The notes: generated by a model from the letters alone, not told the origin. A stretch of DNA of 39,246 nt from Clostridiaceae bacterium (GCA_012521615.1 JAAYMA010000078.1:1-39246); one strand, 5' to 3'. Counted from the first letter of the stretch, positions 18,399 to 27,147 are shown. Translations and numbers: made by a program.

Positions 18399-18429
18399 AA
18401 AACCACCAGCCAAGTCTGCCGGTGGTTTT
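18399..18429. terminator. Bidirectional terminator between the dnaC-like gene and ypeB
   Basis: A 12-bp stem with one mismatch (AAAACCACC on the left, GGTGGTTTT on the right, seven-base loop) lies between two convergent genes. The minus strand has a good T run after the stem (TTTTTGT), and the plus strand has TTTTATGT. It can serve both genes. Confidence 0.85.
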
Positions 18430-18460
18430 ATGTCATTCACGAGGTTAGCGCACAATAAAG

Positions 18461-19861
18461 TCACATGGTGAGTATTCCTTCCTCTGAGTTGATTATCAGA
18501 AGCACTTCTTCCTCAGCCCCTGTATCGGCATTGATATAGATAAGAAAATCTTTATCCTGGAGTTTTCCTATAAACTCATAGCAGAGAATTTCTGTTCCGT
18601 AATTGGTAGGTATCAGAGCCAGACCAGATTCTTTTACATCCTCGCCCCGGATTACCTTTGCCCTTGCTTCCTCAAGACTGATTTTGGGTGCCCCGAGATT
18701 GCGTTCGGTATGGTTCATGTAATAACCCTTTGCTTCATAACCTACTACTTCCCCATTATCCAGTGCCACCTTAACCTTTATAAGATCTGTATAATATGTT
18801 ATACCATCTTTGGTGTAGGCATAGTTTATAGTGGCAACGCCATTGCTTTCAAGATAATAGGTATCTTTCATATTGGCAATGCCTCTGTCTTCAAGAAACT
18901 TTTTCCCTATATTTTTAGCCTCATCAATGCCTATTTTGGCCTCTGATACCGGTCTGTTGTACAGATACCAGATTATATGGCCACCTTTTTTGGATACATC
19001 GGCTTCTACCACGCTGTGGTCTTTCCTGTTGGCAAGCTCAATCCTGAAATTATACGTGTCTATAACTCCGTTATTGTTGTCAGCAACCTTCGTTACATTG
19101 TTTATATTCTTTTTCCCTAAAAATCTCCCTATGCTTTCTATGGCCTGGTTCTCGGTTACTTCCTTACCGGTAAGACCCAGCGCCTTACGATTCAGCATAT
19201 GCTCGGAAAACGGTCCGTCATAAATTAAAGTCGGCATTTCAGAGAAATTTTCATCAAGGGATGAGAATGTGACCGGCATATGTTCTGATGCTTCGCCCAA
19301 ATCCTCCTCTTTCTCTCTGGCGACATTCTCCCATTTAAAATTCCCGTTGTTAAGGTCGTTTTTAAGATCATTCAAGCTTTTCTCCAATTCGAGTGCGTAG
19401 CTGTGCAGACTCAAAAAAGTATTATACTGCTCATCTGTCATGGGAACTCCCCGGGCTGTCTGTTTTGCAACACTTTGACTCAGGTCAGACACCTGGGATA
19501 AAAACTTTTCAGTATTGGAAAGAGTTCCAAATGAGACAGGGAGTCGCGACAAATTGTTTGCCGCATTATAGGCATCCTGGCATACATCCCTTAAAGTAGC
19601 GACGGTGAGCTCGGGAGATGAGGTCATCAAGGTTTTCAAAAGCTTTATCTCAACGTTGTTGACATAGTCCACCAGCTCATGAAAAGCCCTGTTATAAGTA
19701 TTGTTCAGGTGATTTTGAAGCCGCCTTGCCCTGTCATACTGGTAAGCTCCAAATATAGTTGTAAGAAGCAGAATAGCAATTACGAAATTTTTCGCTCTGT
19801 TTCTTGCCAAGATCCTGTAAAAAGTTTTCATATGATGGCGTAATCTATTGTCGTTTTCCAT
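18461..19861 (-). CDS. ypeB: Germination protein YpeB
   Basis: YpeB is a spore inner-membrane-associated protein needed for stability and localisation of the cortex-lytic enzyme SleB; loss blocks SleB-dependent germination in Bacillus. The 466-residue product has one N-terminal membrane segment (about residues 24-42), a helical outer region to about 170, then a typical SEHMPVTFSSLDENFSEMPTLIYDGPF-like core. PepSY/YPEB repeats follow in the C-terminal half (DEAKNIGKKFLEDRGI and later SLEEARAKVI). sleB lies 56 bases upstream on the same strand, the standard pair. AGGA precedes the ATG by five bases. Sigma-G-type forespore expression is expected from the family; no clear sigma-G promoter was recognised. 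Confidence 0.95.
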   Translation of the reverse strand: MENDNRLRHHMKTFYRILARNRAKNFVIAILLLTTIFGAYQYDRARRLQNHLNNTYNRAFHELVDYVNNVEIKLLKTLMTSSPELTVATLRDVCQDAYNAANNLSRLPVSFGTLSNTEKFLSQVSDLSQSVAKQTARGVPMTDEQYNTFLSLHSYALELEKSLNDLKNDLNNGNFKWENVAREKEEDLGEASEHMPVTFSSLDENFSEMPTLIYDGPFSEHMLNRKALGLTGKEVTENQAIESIGRFLGKKNINNVTKVADNNNGVIDTYNFRIELANRKDHSVVEADVSKKGGHIIWYLYNRPVSEAKIGIDEAKNIGKKFLEDRGIANMKDTYYLESNGVATINYAYTKDGITYYTDLIKVKVALDNGEVVGYEAKGYYMNHTERNLGAPKISLEEARAKVIRGEDVKESGLALIPTNYGTEILCYEFIGKLQDKDFLIYINADTGAEEEVLLIINSEEGILTM

Positions 19862-19917
19862 TACATTCCTGTCCTTTCTATAAGAATATTTTTGCTTACA
19901 CCCTGTTCATTTCTGTA

Positions 19918-20376
19918 TTATTTTCCAAAGTTGTGTTTTCCAATCTTTACGACAATTTCTCTTGACCATATCCATTTACTTGTGGCTGTCTCAGGATTCC
20001 AATAATAAAGACAGCCGTATGTGGGATCCCATCCATTCAGTGCATCCTGTGCGGCTTTCACAACTGTTGAGTTGGGATCAATCGGAACATTGATCTGTCC
20101 GTCAGATACAGCTGTAAATGCCCCTGGCTGATATATTACTCCTGCAATGGTATCGGGGAAATTTGGGGAATTGACACGGTTCAATATAACCGCTCCCACT
20201 GCTACCTGTCCTTCATAGGGTTCACCCCTGGCCTCGCCATTGATGGCTCTTGCCAAAAGCTGAACATCGCTGACCCTACTTGTATTTTGCCCCATAGTTT
20301 TCTGGGGTACAAATATAACAGAGACAATGATAAGAAGTGATGCTAAAATAAAAAAGTTTCTTGTCCACCTTTTCAT
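19918..20376 (-). CDS. sleB: Spore cortex-lytic enzyme SleB-like (hydrolase_2 domain only)
   Basis: A 152-residue exported cell-wall hydrolase. A signal/anchor segment (about residues 8-24) is followed by one SleB/CwlJ catalytic domain with the catalytic glutamate E48 in AINGEARGEP and the NRVNSPNFP and YYWNPETA motifs. SleB acts as a lytic transglycosylase on muramic-delta-lactam cortex peptidoglycan during germination. Bacillus SleB (about 300 aa) also has an N-terminal peptidoglycan-binding domain, which is absent here, so targeting may rely on YpeB encoded next. GAGGTG precedes the ATG. A perfect 16-bp inverted repeat brackets the start site and includes codons 4-9. The lack of the binding domain leaves CwlJ-like as an alternative name, but the signal sequence and ypeB linkage favour SleB. 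Confidence 0.92.
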   Translation of the reverse strand: MKRWTRNFFILASLLIIVSVIFVPQKTMGQNTSRVSDVQLLARAINGEARGEPYEGQVAVGAVILNRVNSPNFPDTIAGVIYQPGAFTAVSDGQINVPIDPNSTVVKAAQDALNGWDPTYGCLYYWNPETATSKWIWSREIVVKIGKHNFGK

Positions 20377-20444
20377 AACCTTTCACCTCAAGGAATATTC
20401 TTTCAAAAAGGTCTTAAGATTATGCTTAGGACAAGAAACTTTTT
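20351..20444 (-). promoter_or_regulatory. 16-bp perfect inverted repeat around the sleB start codon
   Basis: GGACAAGAAACTTTTT occurs at 20429-20444 and its exact reverse complement at 20351-20366, 62 bases apart. In the sleB mRNA the outer arm lies in the leader and the inner arm covers codons 4 to 9, so pairing would enclose the ribosome binding site and ATG in a loop. It could control translation or RNA stability. Confidence 0.6.
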
Positions 20445-20479
20445 AGGTTCTGTGATAAATGCCGGAATAGAGCACAAGC

Positions 20480-22873
20480 TTAATTCTCACCAGACAACCG
20501 GATGCGGTTCATTTTGTCTCCAAAAACCTCACTGGCCAGTTCAAACTCTCTTTTCCTGCAGGTAAAGAAAAATACCTGGCGATCTTCAGAAATTTTCTTT
20601 AAAAGTTCAAAGGCCTGTCTTACACGCTTTTCATCATATTGAGAAAAGGGCTCATCCAAAAATATCGGAAGTTTTTCCCTTCCCTTTTCCATAAGGTTTA
20701 CAGCAGCCATCCGCATACTGAAATATACCTGGTCAACTGTACCGCCGCTCAGGCGGTTTACTAAAATCAGTTCATCTGTTTCAGGCACCTCCAGATTAAT
20801 CTGGAGCTTGTCATTTGCCAAAACTCTCTGATATTTGTCAGAACTTAGTTGGCTCATGTACCTGCTCATTTCATTATTCAGGGCAGGAGTAAAATCGCGC
20901 TGAAGTTTTAAAGCAGTCTCATTTAAAATATCAATCGCAAGTGAAAGGCTGTCTCCCAGTTTTTCCAAAGACCGTTTTCTTTCCTTACATATCTCTATCT
21001 CTTCCATGACACTCGCAAGTTCGCCTTCACCCGGAGCATCTTCAAGTTTGGCTTCAAGGGAAGCTATCTGAAGTTCAACATTTTTTATCCGTTCCACCAT
21101 GAGCTTAATTTCTTCATCCAATGTTGCTTCGTCAATTTCCTCCTGAATTTGTCCGTACTTATTTATATAATCTTCTGTTATTTTATCAAGCTCTTCAACA
21201 CTGTTTAAATGTTTTCCCAAAATTGTGGCCGCTTCTCTTAAACAGGCTTTACACTTATCCTCAATACCTTCCTTTTCAGACAGCAGCATAATTTTCTGCT
21301 GCCGGGCATTCTTAAAAGTCTCCAAACCTTTTACTATTTTTTCTACTGCTTCTCTATGATCCTGACCAGATACCCCAGCTTTTTCGATAATAGTGCTAAG
21401 TTCATGATTTATATTTTCCAGATTTTCTTTGAGTTTATTAATACGTTCCTGGTTTTCAATCAGCTCTTGTCTTAAAAATTCAAGCTCGCTCCTATATTTT
21501 ATCTGGTCTTCCTTATAGGAAAGATAATCATTTAAATCATCAAATCCATTATCCGAAAGTACCTGTGGCAGTCTGTCAACCTTGGTTTCTTCCTTTACCT
21601 TATATTTTGAAGAATTACGGAGAAACAAAAAAGAGATTACCCCAAAGATCAGAACTGCACCAAGAAAAACCGGAGAAAGCACAGATAAAACTAAAAATAT
21701 GGCAGCAAGAACTGCTCCCACAGTTCCAATCCTTTTATATTTCTGATGATTTTTATTCAGCCCGCTTCTATGTTTTGCATCTTCTTGCTGAAAGCTGCGC
21801 TCCCTTAACGCTTCCTCAACCGAGACAGTTTTCTGCTTAAATGCTTCTTCAGAATCCAAAACCTCTTCTGTTTTTTGGATTTTATCCCGTATATTTCTGG
21901 CTTCTTCGCCTAAAGACAATATCTCCTCTTCTGCCCGGTTTTTATCGTGCAGGAAAAGCTGTGCTTTTGATACAGTTTCCTCATCAATATTGGCAAAACT
22001 TCTGTGTTTTTCAATCGTGCCTGTATATTTTTCAATCTCAACATTCAGTTCTTCAGTTTTATTGATAAGCGCATTATATTCATTTCTAAGGCCAGCAAGC
22101 CTGTTTAATCTTGCTCTTTCCCTCAGCTCCTTCTTTTCTTTAAGGTCACCTTCAAGCCTGACGAGTAAACTTCTTTTTTCCTGATACTCAAAAGCAGTAT
22201 CAAGATATTTTTCGTTTAACCCGGCCAGTTCCTCTTTTTCCTGCTCCAGCTCACGTAACCGGTTATTTACAATGTTTAATGGTCTTACAGAACTTCTGTC
22301 TGTGCCCACTCTTTCAAGGAGCTCCGTTTCAAGACATTTAACTGCTCTGGTAAGGGAGAGCTCTTCTGAACCTGTGGTTGTCAAATTCGACAGTTTCTCA
22401 ATCAATGTTTTTCTTCCGTCACTTCCTATTTCACACTGCATCTGACCGATAAATACACTGCTGCTGAAGGTTTCTTCATCAAGTCCAAGGTGTTCTTCGG
22501 CAAATTTAGGTCCTACGTCCTTTGCATGCGGAAACTCATTGGTGACATTATTGGCATTTCCGTCATAGATATTTACAGTACCTTTTTCAAAATTCCGCCC
22601 TACACGGAATACCGAATTATCACTTAATGTATACTCCATTACTCCTGCGTATTGGTCTCCGTTCCAGGGTTGATAATGTTTTAATGGAGGCAGAGTTCCA
22701 TCCCTGGATTTTCTGCCGCTTTTAAGGCCATAGAACATAGCTTTGATAAAAGCCTGCAGAGTAGACTTTCCTGCCTCGTTATCTTCATATATTATGTTAA
22801 AACCCTCATCAGGTCTTATAATCAATTTTTTTAGTTTCCCGAAACCTTTTATGTCCAGTAAACTGATTTTCAT
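20480..22873 (-). CDS. YhaN/SbcC-like AAA ATPase with central membrane hairpin
   Basis: A 797-residue SMC/Rad50-type ATPase. Walker A (EDNEAGKST, near residues 30-39) lies at the N-terminus. Long coiled coils follow. The ABC signature LSGGTVDQ and Walker B LPIFLDEPF lie near the C-terminus. In the middle, between the coils, is a strongly hydrophobic pair of segments (GTVGAVLAAIFLVLSVLSPV onward) as in Bacillus YhaN, so the apex may sit in the membrane. Its partner is the metallophosphoesterase gene one base upstream; together they would form a Rad50/Mre11-like nuclease acting on DNA ends. The ATG at 22873 has a GGGGGG Shine-Dalgarno sequence within the partner's last codons. A start 21 bases earlier is possible but unnecessary. 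Confidence 0.88.
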   Translation of the reverse strand: MKISLLDIKGFGKLKKLIIRPDEGFNIIYEDNEAGKSTLQAFIKAMFYGLKSGRKSRDGTLPPLKHYQPWNGDQYAGVMEYTLSDNSVFRVGRNFEKGTVNIYDGNANNVTNEFPHAKDVGPKFAEEHLGLDEETFSSSVFIGQMQCEIGSDGRKTLIEKLSNLTTTGSEELSLTRAVKCLETELLERVGTDRSSVRPLNIVNNRLRELEQEKEELAGLNEKYLDTAFEYQEKRSLLVRLEGDLKEKKELRERARLNRLAGLRNEYNALINKTEELNVEIEKYTGTIEKHRSFANIDEETVSKAQLFLHDKNRAEEEILSLGEEARNIRDKIQKTEEVLDSEEAFKQKTVSVEEALRERSFQQEDAKHRSGLNKNHQKYKRIGTVGAVLAAIFLVLSVLSPVFLGAVLIFGVISFLFLRNSSKYKVKEETKVDRLPQVLSDNGFDDLNDYLSYKEDQIKYRSELEFLRQELIENQERINKLKENLENINHELSTIIEKAGVSGQDHREAVEKIVKGLETFKNARQQKIMLLSEKEGIEDKCKACLREAATILGKHLNSVEELDKITEDYINKYGQIQEEIDEATLDEEIKLMVERIKNVELQIASLEAKLEDAPGEGELASVMEEIEICKERKRSLEKLGDSLSLAIDILNETALKLQRDFTPALNNEMSRYMSQLSSDKYQRVLANDKLQINLEVPETDELILVNRLSGGTVDQVYFSMRMAAVNLMEKGREKLPIFLDEPFSQYDEKRVRQAFELLKKISEDRQVFFFTCRKREFELASEVFGDKMNRIRLSGEN

Positions 22874-22874
22874 A

Positions 22875-24032
22875 TTATTCCCCCCACCATTCAATCTTTC
22901 CGGTCTCTAAGGCTTCAAGACCGAATATCAGAGCCATTTCCAACTTTTCTGCCTCTTCCTTCAAAAGCATATTTTCAGGGTGGTTTTTAATTTCTTTTTC
23001 TATGCTTTTCAGCCTCTCCCTTATTTCTCTTACAAAAGCACCTTTAAGTGTGGGACTCTTTTCAATTAAATCCAGGTCAAAGGCCTTCCTGGTTTCGTTA
23101 CGGATTTTAAAGTACAACCAGTCTGAGAACATATCGGATATTTCTTCGGGGTCAAGTGCCAGCTCAGTCCTGCCTTTTAAAGTCAGCCTTACAAGATCTC
23201 TCTGTTTGTCAAGACCTTCAACTGCCTCAAGAATTCTCATCTTTACTTCCTGAAGCGAACCTGCTTCTGTAATATCTAAATACTTTTGATGATACTGTCT
23301 TTGGGAAGTTTTGAAAAACTGGGAATTATTCTGAACCTGACCGTTTTCCAATGTCATGGTAACAAGAAAGGCACCATGCTCCCCGGGCTCGTCGAATCCC
23401 AGAGGCTCCGGACTTCCCGGATAAACTATATTGTCAACATTTCTGATGGTGTGGAAATGTCCCAATGCGTAGTAATCATAGTTTAAAGCCTTGAGTTCAT
23501 CGCTGCTTACAGGTTTATAGTCCTGCTCTGTAAAATCCATGTCAAGTGTACCGTGGAAAATCAGGATATTAAAATAACCTTCTTCGGGAGGATTAATCCG
23601 GGATAAATCGGGTTTTCCCTCTTTAAAAGCACTGAACCCTATACCATATACTGATAGCTTTAATTCTTCCAAAATGACATGGGGTCTTTCAGGCGAGAGT
23701 ATATGTACATTTTCAGGCCAATCCCATACTTTGTACCAGGAGTTTCTTATGTAGGGATCGTGGTTTCCGGGAATAATAAAAACAGGTGTTTCTGCTTCCG
23801 TCAGAACCATGTTAAGCCAGTCCATGGTCTTTTTAGTTACATAATCATGCTCGTATAAATCGCCTGAAATTATAAGAAAATCTGCCTGTGTCTCTTTTGC
23901 CTTGTTTAAAATATTGAGAAATGCCGTTTTTATATCTTGTCTTCTGATTTCAGCATATTTCTGCGTGCCATGATCCCTGAATGGTGCGTCCAGATGTATA
24001 TCTGCACAGTGTATGAATCTAAGCTTTTGCAT
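22875..24032 (-). CDS. YhaO/SbcD-like DNA exonuclease, metallophosphoesterase
   Basis: A 385-residue calcineurin-like phosphoesterase of the SbcD/Mre11/YhaO type. The metal-binding motifs are complete: D11-I-H13 in CADIHLD, D58 in SGDLYEHD, N90-H91-D92 in PGNHDP, then FHG and the GHFH motif. The C-terminal capping region is helical and charged. It should act with the YhaN-like ATPase encoded directly downstream as an ATP-dependent nuclease for broken or abnormal DNA. GAGGTG before the ATG overlaps the end of acpS, whose TGA lies nine bases upstream, so acpS, this gene and the ATPase form one operon. SbcD itself is the alternative name; the membrane hairpin in the partner favours the YhaO group. 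Confidence 0.9.
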   Translation of the reverse strand: MQKLRFIHCADIHLDAPFRDHGTQKYAEIRRQDIKTAFLNILNKAKETQADFLIISGDLYEHDYVTKKTMDWLNMVLTEAETPVFIIPGNHDPYIRNSWYKVWDWPENVHILSPERPHVILEELKLSVYGIGFSAFKEGKPDLSRINPPEEGYFNILIFHGTLDMDFTEQDYKPVSSDELKALNYDYYALGHFHTIRNVDNIVYPGSPEPLGFDEPGEHGAFLVTMTLENGQVQNNSQFFKTSQRQYHQKYLDITEAGSLQEVKMRILEAVEGLDKQRDLVRLTLKGRTELALDPEEISDMFSDWLYFKIRNETRKAFDLDLIEKSPTLKGAFVREIRERLKSIEKEIKNHPENMLLKEEAEKLEMALIFGLEALETGKIEWWGE

Positions 24033-24041
24033 GGGCTCACC

Positions 24042-24425
24042 TCATTTTATAAGAATAACAGCCTGAGCTGCAGCATAGTCCCTGCTATGGCTAAGACTTA
24101 TATCAATACTTGTACCGCCTACTTTGTCGAAAACTTTCTTTGCCTCATTATGCAGAACTACAAAGGGTTTTCCATTATCATCCTTTAATATTTCTATATC
24201 CAAAAAGGATACTCCTTTGGAAATGCCTGTGCCAAGTGCCTTTGAAACAGCTTCCTTAGCAGAAAAACGGGCAGCATAACTGTTAAGCGATGCTTTACCC
24301 ATGGATTCACAGTATTGCCTTTCTGCTTCAGTGAAAATCTTGTTCTTGAACCTGTCACCAAATCGGGATAAAGCCTTGTCAACCCTTTCGAGTTCTATTA
24401 TATCTATACCACAGCGTATATTCAT
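24042..24425 (-). CDS. acpS: Holo-[acyl-carrier-protein] synthase
   Basis: AcpS transfers 4'-phosphopantetheine from CoA to apo-acyl carrier protein, activating it for fatty acid synthesis. The 127-residue product has the family motifs: GIDIIELERV with the magnesium ligand D8, RFSAKEAVSKALGTG with the second acidic ligand, and the C-terminal SLSHSRDYAAAQAV. The ATG at 24425 has GGAGG ten bases upstream. Reading the frame further back would run into the tRNA gene, which confirms the short start. A terminator separates it from that tRNA, and it leads into the exonuclease pair. Confidence 0.96.
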   Translation of the reverse strand: MNIRCGIDIIELERVDKALSRFGDRFKNKIFTEAERQYCESMGKASLNSYAARFSAKEAVSKALGTGISKGVSFLDIEILKDDNGKPFVVLHNEAKKVFDKVGGTSIDISLSHSRDYAAAQAVILIK

Positions 24426-24446
24426 TAAATAAAAACCTCCGCATAT

Positions 24447-24476
24447 TAAAAAGCACAGGCTAAAATTTAAGCCTGT
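24447..24476 (-). terminator. Terminator of the tRNA-Arg gene
   Basis: A 7-bp stem (ACAGGCT/AGCCTGT, eight-base loop, 24455-24476) followed on the minus strand by GCTTTTTAA. It lies between the tRNA and acpS. Confidence 0.8.
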
Positions 24477-24485
24477 ACTCCAAGA

Positions 24486-24560
24486 TGGCGTCCCGTGCAG
24501 GAATCGAACCCACATTAATGGAACCGGAATCCATTGTCTTATCCATTAGACCAACGGGAC
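24486..24560 (-). tRNA. tRNA-Arg (anticodon CCG)
   Basis: A 75-base cloverleaf on the minus strand. The acceptor stem is GTCCCGT/ACGGGAC, and CCA is encoded after a G discriminator. The anticodon stem ATGGA/TCCAT frames the loop TTCCGGT, giving anticodon CCG for the codon CGG. The T arm GTGGG-TTCGATT is standard. Confidence 0.96.
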
Positions 24561-24590
24561 CCGTTCCCTCCGATATTGAAGGTACAATTT

Positions 24591-24619
24591 ATTATATCCT
24601 CTTTCCTTCCGGATATCAA
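24591..24619 (-). promoter_or_regulatory. Promoter of tRNA-Arg
   Basis: TTGATA (24614-24619) and a perfect TATAAT (24591-24596) are separated by exactly 17 bases, about 30 bases before the tRNA 5' end. Confidence 0.88.
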
Positions 24620-24646
24620 GAGGCGCATAATAACAGTGAAAGAGGT

Positions 24647-25309
24647 TTACAATCCGAATAACCCCTGATAGAACCGATGAAAAACATCTATTAAGTAGAC
24701 AATTACCTCTCCGGTTATCTGCATCCAATAATATGATGCAAAGACAAGTATTAATTTTCCAAAAGTCTGCAGTCTTGTCCTGACGCTCAATGTTCTGTAG
24801 AAAATACCGTACTGGACATAAGGTAAAAACATCATCAGGGTTACAATAATCGAAAAAATTACCCTTATATTATTGGGGGACGAAGGTCCTACATCCAGCC
24901 AGTCGATACCCGAATAAATAAAAATAGCCGTTGGGATAACAAAAAGTAAATGAGAAAGAGCATATGACTTCATAAGTATTACAGGAATTTTTCTGTGGAC
25001 AAATTTCTTACTTCTTCGGCCTATGATAACTGCAAACTCTGCAATTGGAACAACCGTACAGATTATATCGATAGCACCAATAACCAGTGACATTAACAGA
25101 AACATCAGAACCTGGCTGCCAAGATTCACCGAATCCCCTTTAAAATAGCCTTTATTTATTATATTGTCATAAAAGACCATGTTGAAAATTCCTACAAATA
25201 AAAATGCGGGGAAAAGTCCCTTAATGCTTGCAGAAATATTTTTATGGACTCTTACAGGTAAAAGGAATATGTCCCAAGGATTAAAGTGGTTTTCATAAAC
25301 TTTTTCCAT
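24647..25309 (-). CDS. Polytopic membrane protein, possibly Yip1-like
   Basis: A 220-residue integral membrane protein with about five hydrophobic segments (roughly 30-50, 65-90, 110-135, 145-170 and 180-205) and a short N-terminal cytoplasmic stretch containing NPWDIFLLP. That opening and the layout recall Yip1-domain proteins, a broad membrane family of unknown role in bacteria, but the match is only an impression. There are no catalytic motifs. AGGGA lies eight bases before the ATG. It is followed by the tRNA promoter and preceded by the GH18 gene. No function is proposed. Confidence 0.7.
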   Translation of the reverse strand: MEKVYENHFNPWDIFLLPVRVHKNISASIKGLFPAFLFVGIFNMVFYDNIINKGYFKGDSVNLGSQVLMFLLMSLVIGAIDIICTVVPIAEFAVIIGRRSKKFVHRKIPVILMKSYALSHLLFVIPTAIFIYSGIDWLDVGPSSPNNIRVIFSIIVTLMMFLPYVQYGIFYRTLSVRTRLQTFGKLILVFASYYWMQITGEVIVYLIDVFHRFYQGLFGL

Positions 25310-25368
25310 AATCTTATCCCTAAGAATAAATTTTACTTTATTTTAGCACAGTAACAAATTCTTATCAA

Positions 25369-27147
25369 TCATTTCGGTTGTTCGGGCCGACTAAAATACA
25401 TTTGCCATTCATTATAACTTTCCACCTGTTTTAAATTCCTTTCAAATATGTGGAAAACCCTTTCATCGGCAAAATTTGCAGCCCATACACAGGCTCCTGC
25501 CAAATCGTACTTAAGAATAAGCGAAGTTTTCATATTTACCGCATTTTCATCCTCGATCCAAAGCTGATATCTTACCCCATCCTTGTCAAAGGACGCTTCA
25601 TACTGTCCTGACACGTCATTCCATGCAGTTACTGCCTCATTTTCTTCGACTTCCTTCCATGCACTTGTAATATTAAGTGCTCTGGAACTGAGCTTATTCT
25701 CTGTAGTGTTAAAAGCCCAGAGCCTTGTATATAGTGGTATGCCGAGCAATAGTTTATTATTGGGAACTTCTCTTAAGGTCTTTATAAGGTTTTCTTCCAC
25801 CCAGGCAAGCTCAGCTGTGGATCCGGCCTTAGGACTGGAGCTCCAATGCTGGTCATAGGTCATGAGACATACATAATCCACGCTCTCTGCCAAAGCTTTT
25901 CTGTCATAGCATTTGGACCATGTATCACTGCCATCAGGTACTGTAACATCCACTGAGACAATAAGCCCCTGCTCTTTGGCAAGCGGATAAAACTCCCTTA
26001 CAAACTGGGTATACGCGTCTTTATCCTTTTTATACATATTCTCAAAATCAAGGTTTATACCATCCAGATTATAGAGAGATGCATAGGCAAGAATATTTCT
26101 TATTACTTCCTGACGTATATCGGAGTTATTTAATATAATGCTCGTACCCTCTATGTCATTAAAGTTATTGGAGAAAAGTGCCCAGACCTGCCATCCGTTG
26201 GCATGGGCATTGGTTATGTAGTCTGGTGTAGCCCTGTTTTTAATAGTCCCCTTTCTGTCCACTATTTCAAACCAGGTCGGTGAAATCACATCAATCCCGG
26301 GTGTATTATCCCTGGACAATTCTATATTATGTTTTGAATAGGTCATGTCCCATACAAGATTAATCCTGCCTTCCGTAAGTAAAGGAGGCTCTTCATCTTC
26401 TGGCTTCTCTTCCACTGCATGAAAGCGGTCTGTTTCAACCTCTTCTTTTTTTACATATCCCAGGGCACCATCATATGTTCTTACCCTGTACCATTCATCT
26501 GTCTCGTCAAATATATAAAGACAATTCTGCGGTGATTTTTCTACCGCTGTTTCCCCTTCAATACGAGCTTCAAATTTCTTTATTATCGGCTCTTTGATAC
26601 TCATGCCTTTCCTTACAACAGTATTTACATCCAAAGGATATGCAATTGGACAGGATTGGTTCTGGAAATCAATAATTACCACATCATTTACCGCAGAGTA
26701 GCGGACAGAGATCTGGTAAAATTCTTTTAGAAAATATATAGGAAGATAAATTTCCCCATTTTGCTCAACAGCAGGAAAATTAAGATCCATGGGCTTTTCA
26801 TTTACCAAAGCCTCGAGACTTCCCGTTTTCATTCTTATTACCCTGTCTTTTGTTGTTACGATTACTTTTTGCAGGGCTTCATCAAACCATATGTAAGGGT
26901 CAATATATTCTTTAACAGATTTAAAAGGCAGGAGAATTTGCCCTTCAGAAAGAATTGGAGGATGGGTTGAAATTACTTCTTCCCCGCCGATAACAAGCCT
27001 TGTACCAGGTGTATCAAAAGGAAATACGACATTTGTGTTTGGCGCAAACTCAGCTTTGTATATGACATATACTCCTGTAATAATCAGTAAGGAAACAAGT
27101 ACTACAGATAATATGTAAAGACTATTTCTCCTCATGCTGCTCCCCAT
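25369..27147 (-). CDS. Membrane-anchored GH18 glycosidase with copper-amine-oxidase-like and SH3 domains
   Basis: A protein of about 592 residues in four parts. One N-terminal membrane segment or uncleaved signal (about 10-30) comes first. Two copper-amine-oxidase N-like beta hairpins follow (about 50-105 and 110-165), a module common in clostridial wall proteins. An SH3-like domain lies at about 175-240, and a glycoside hydrolase 18 barrel fills 260-580. The GH18 signature reads DGINLDFEN; the catalytic glutamate is near residue 369, with one Asp of the usual DxxDxDxE pattern replaced by Asn. Members of this YaaH/YdhD-like branch cleave peptidoglycan or cortex N-acetylglucosamine linkages. 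ATG codons at 27162, 27147 and 27135 are possible; 27147 has GGAG nine bases upstream, 27135 has GGGGAG four bases upstream. A spore-cortex or wall-remodelling role is inferred. Confidence 0.87.
   Translation of the reverse strand: MGSSMRRNSLYILSVVLVSLLIITGVYVIYKAEFAPNTNVVFPFDTPGTRLVIGGEEVISTHPPILSEGQILLPFKSVKEYIDPYIWFDEALQKVIVTTKDRVIRMKTGSLEALVNEKPMDLNFPAVEQNGEIYLPIYFLKEFYQISVRYSAVNDVVIIDFQNQSCPIAYPLDVNTVVRKGMSIKEPIIKKFEARIEGETAVEKSPQNCLYIFDETDEWYRVRTYDGALGYVKKEEVETDRFHAVEEKPEDEEPPLLTEGRINLVWDMTYSKHNIELSRDNTPGIDVISPTWFEIVDRKGTIKNRATPDYITNAHANGWQVWALFSNNFNDIEGTSIILNNSDIRQEVIRNILAYASLYNLDGINLDFENMYKKDKDAYTQFVREFYPLAKEQGLIVSVDVTVPDGSDTWSKCYDRKALAESVDYVCLMTYDQHWSSSPKAGSTAELAWVEENLIKTLREVPNNKLLLGIPLYTRLWAFNTTENKLSSRALNITSAWKEVEENEAVTAWNDVSGQYEASFDKDGVRYQLWIEDENAVNMKTSLILKYDLAGACVWAANFADERVFHIFERNLKQVESYNEWQMYFSRPEQPK

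Noticed and set aside
24426-24515. N-terminal extension of acpS by 30 codons
   Set aside because: It runs through a terminator and into the tRNA-Arg gene. The start at 24425 has GGAGG and matches the length of the family.
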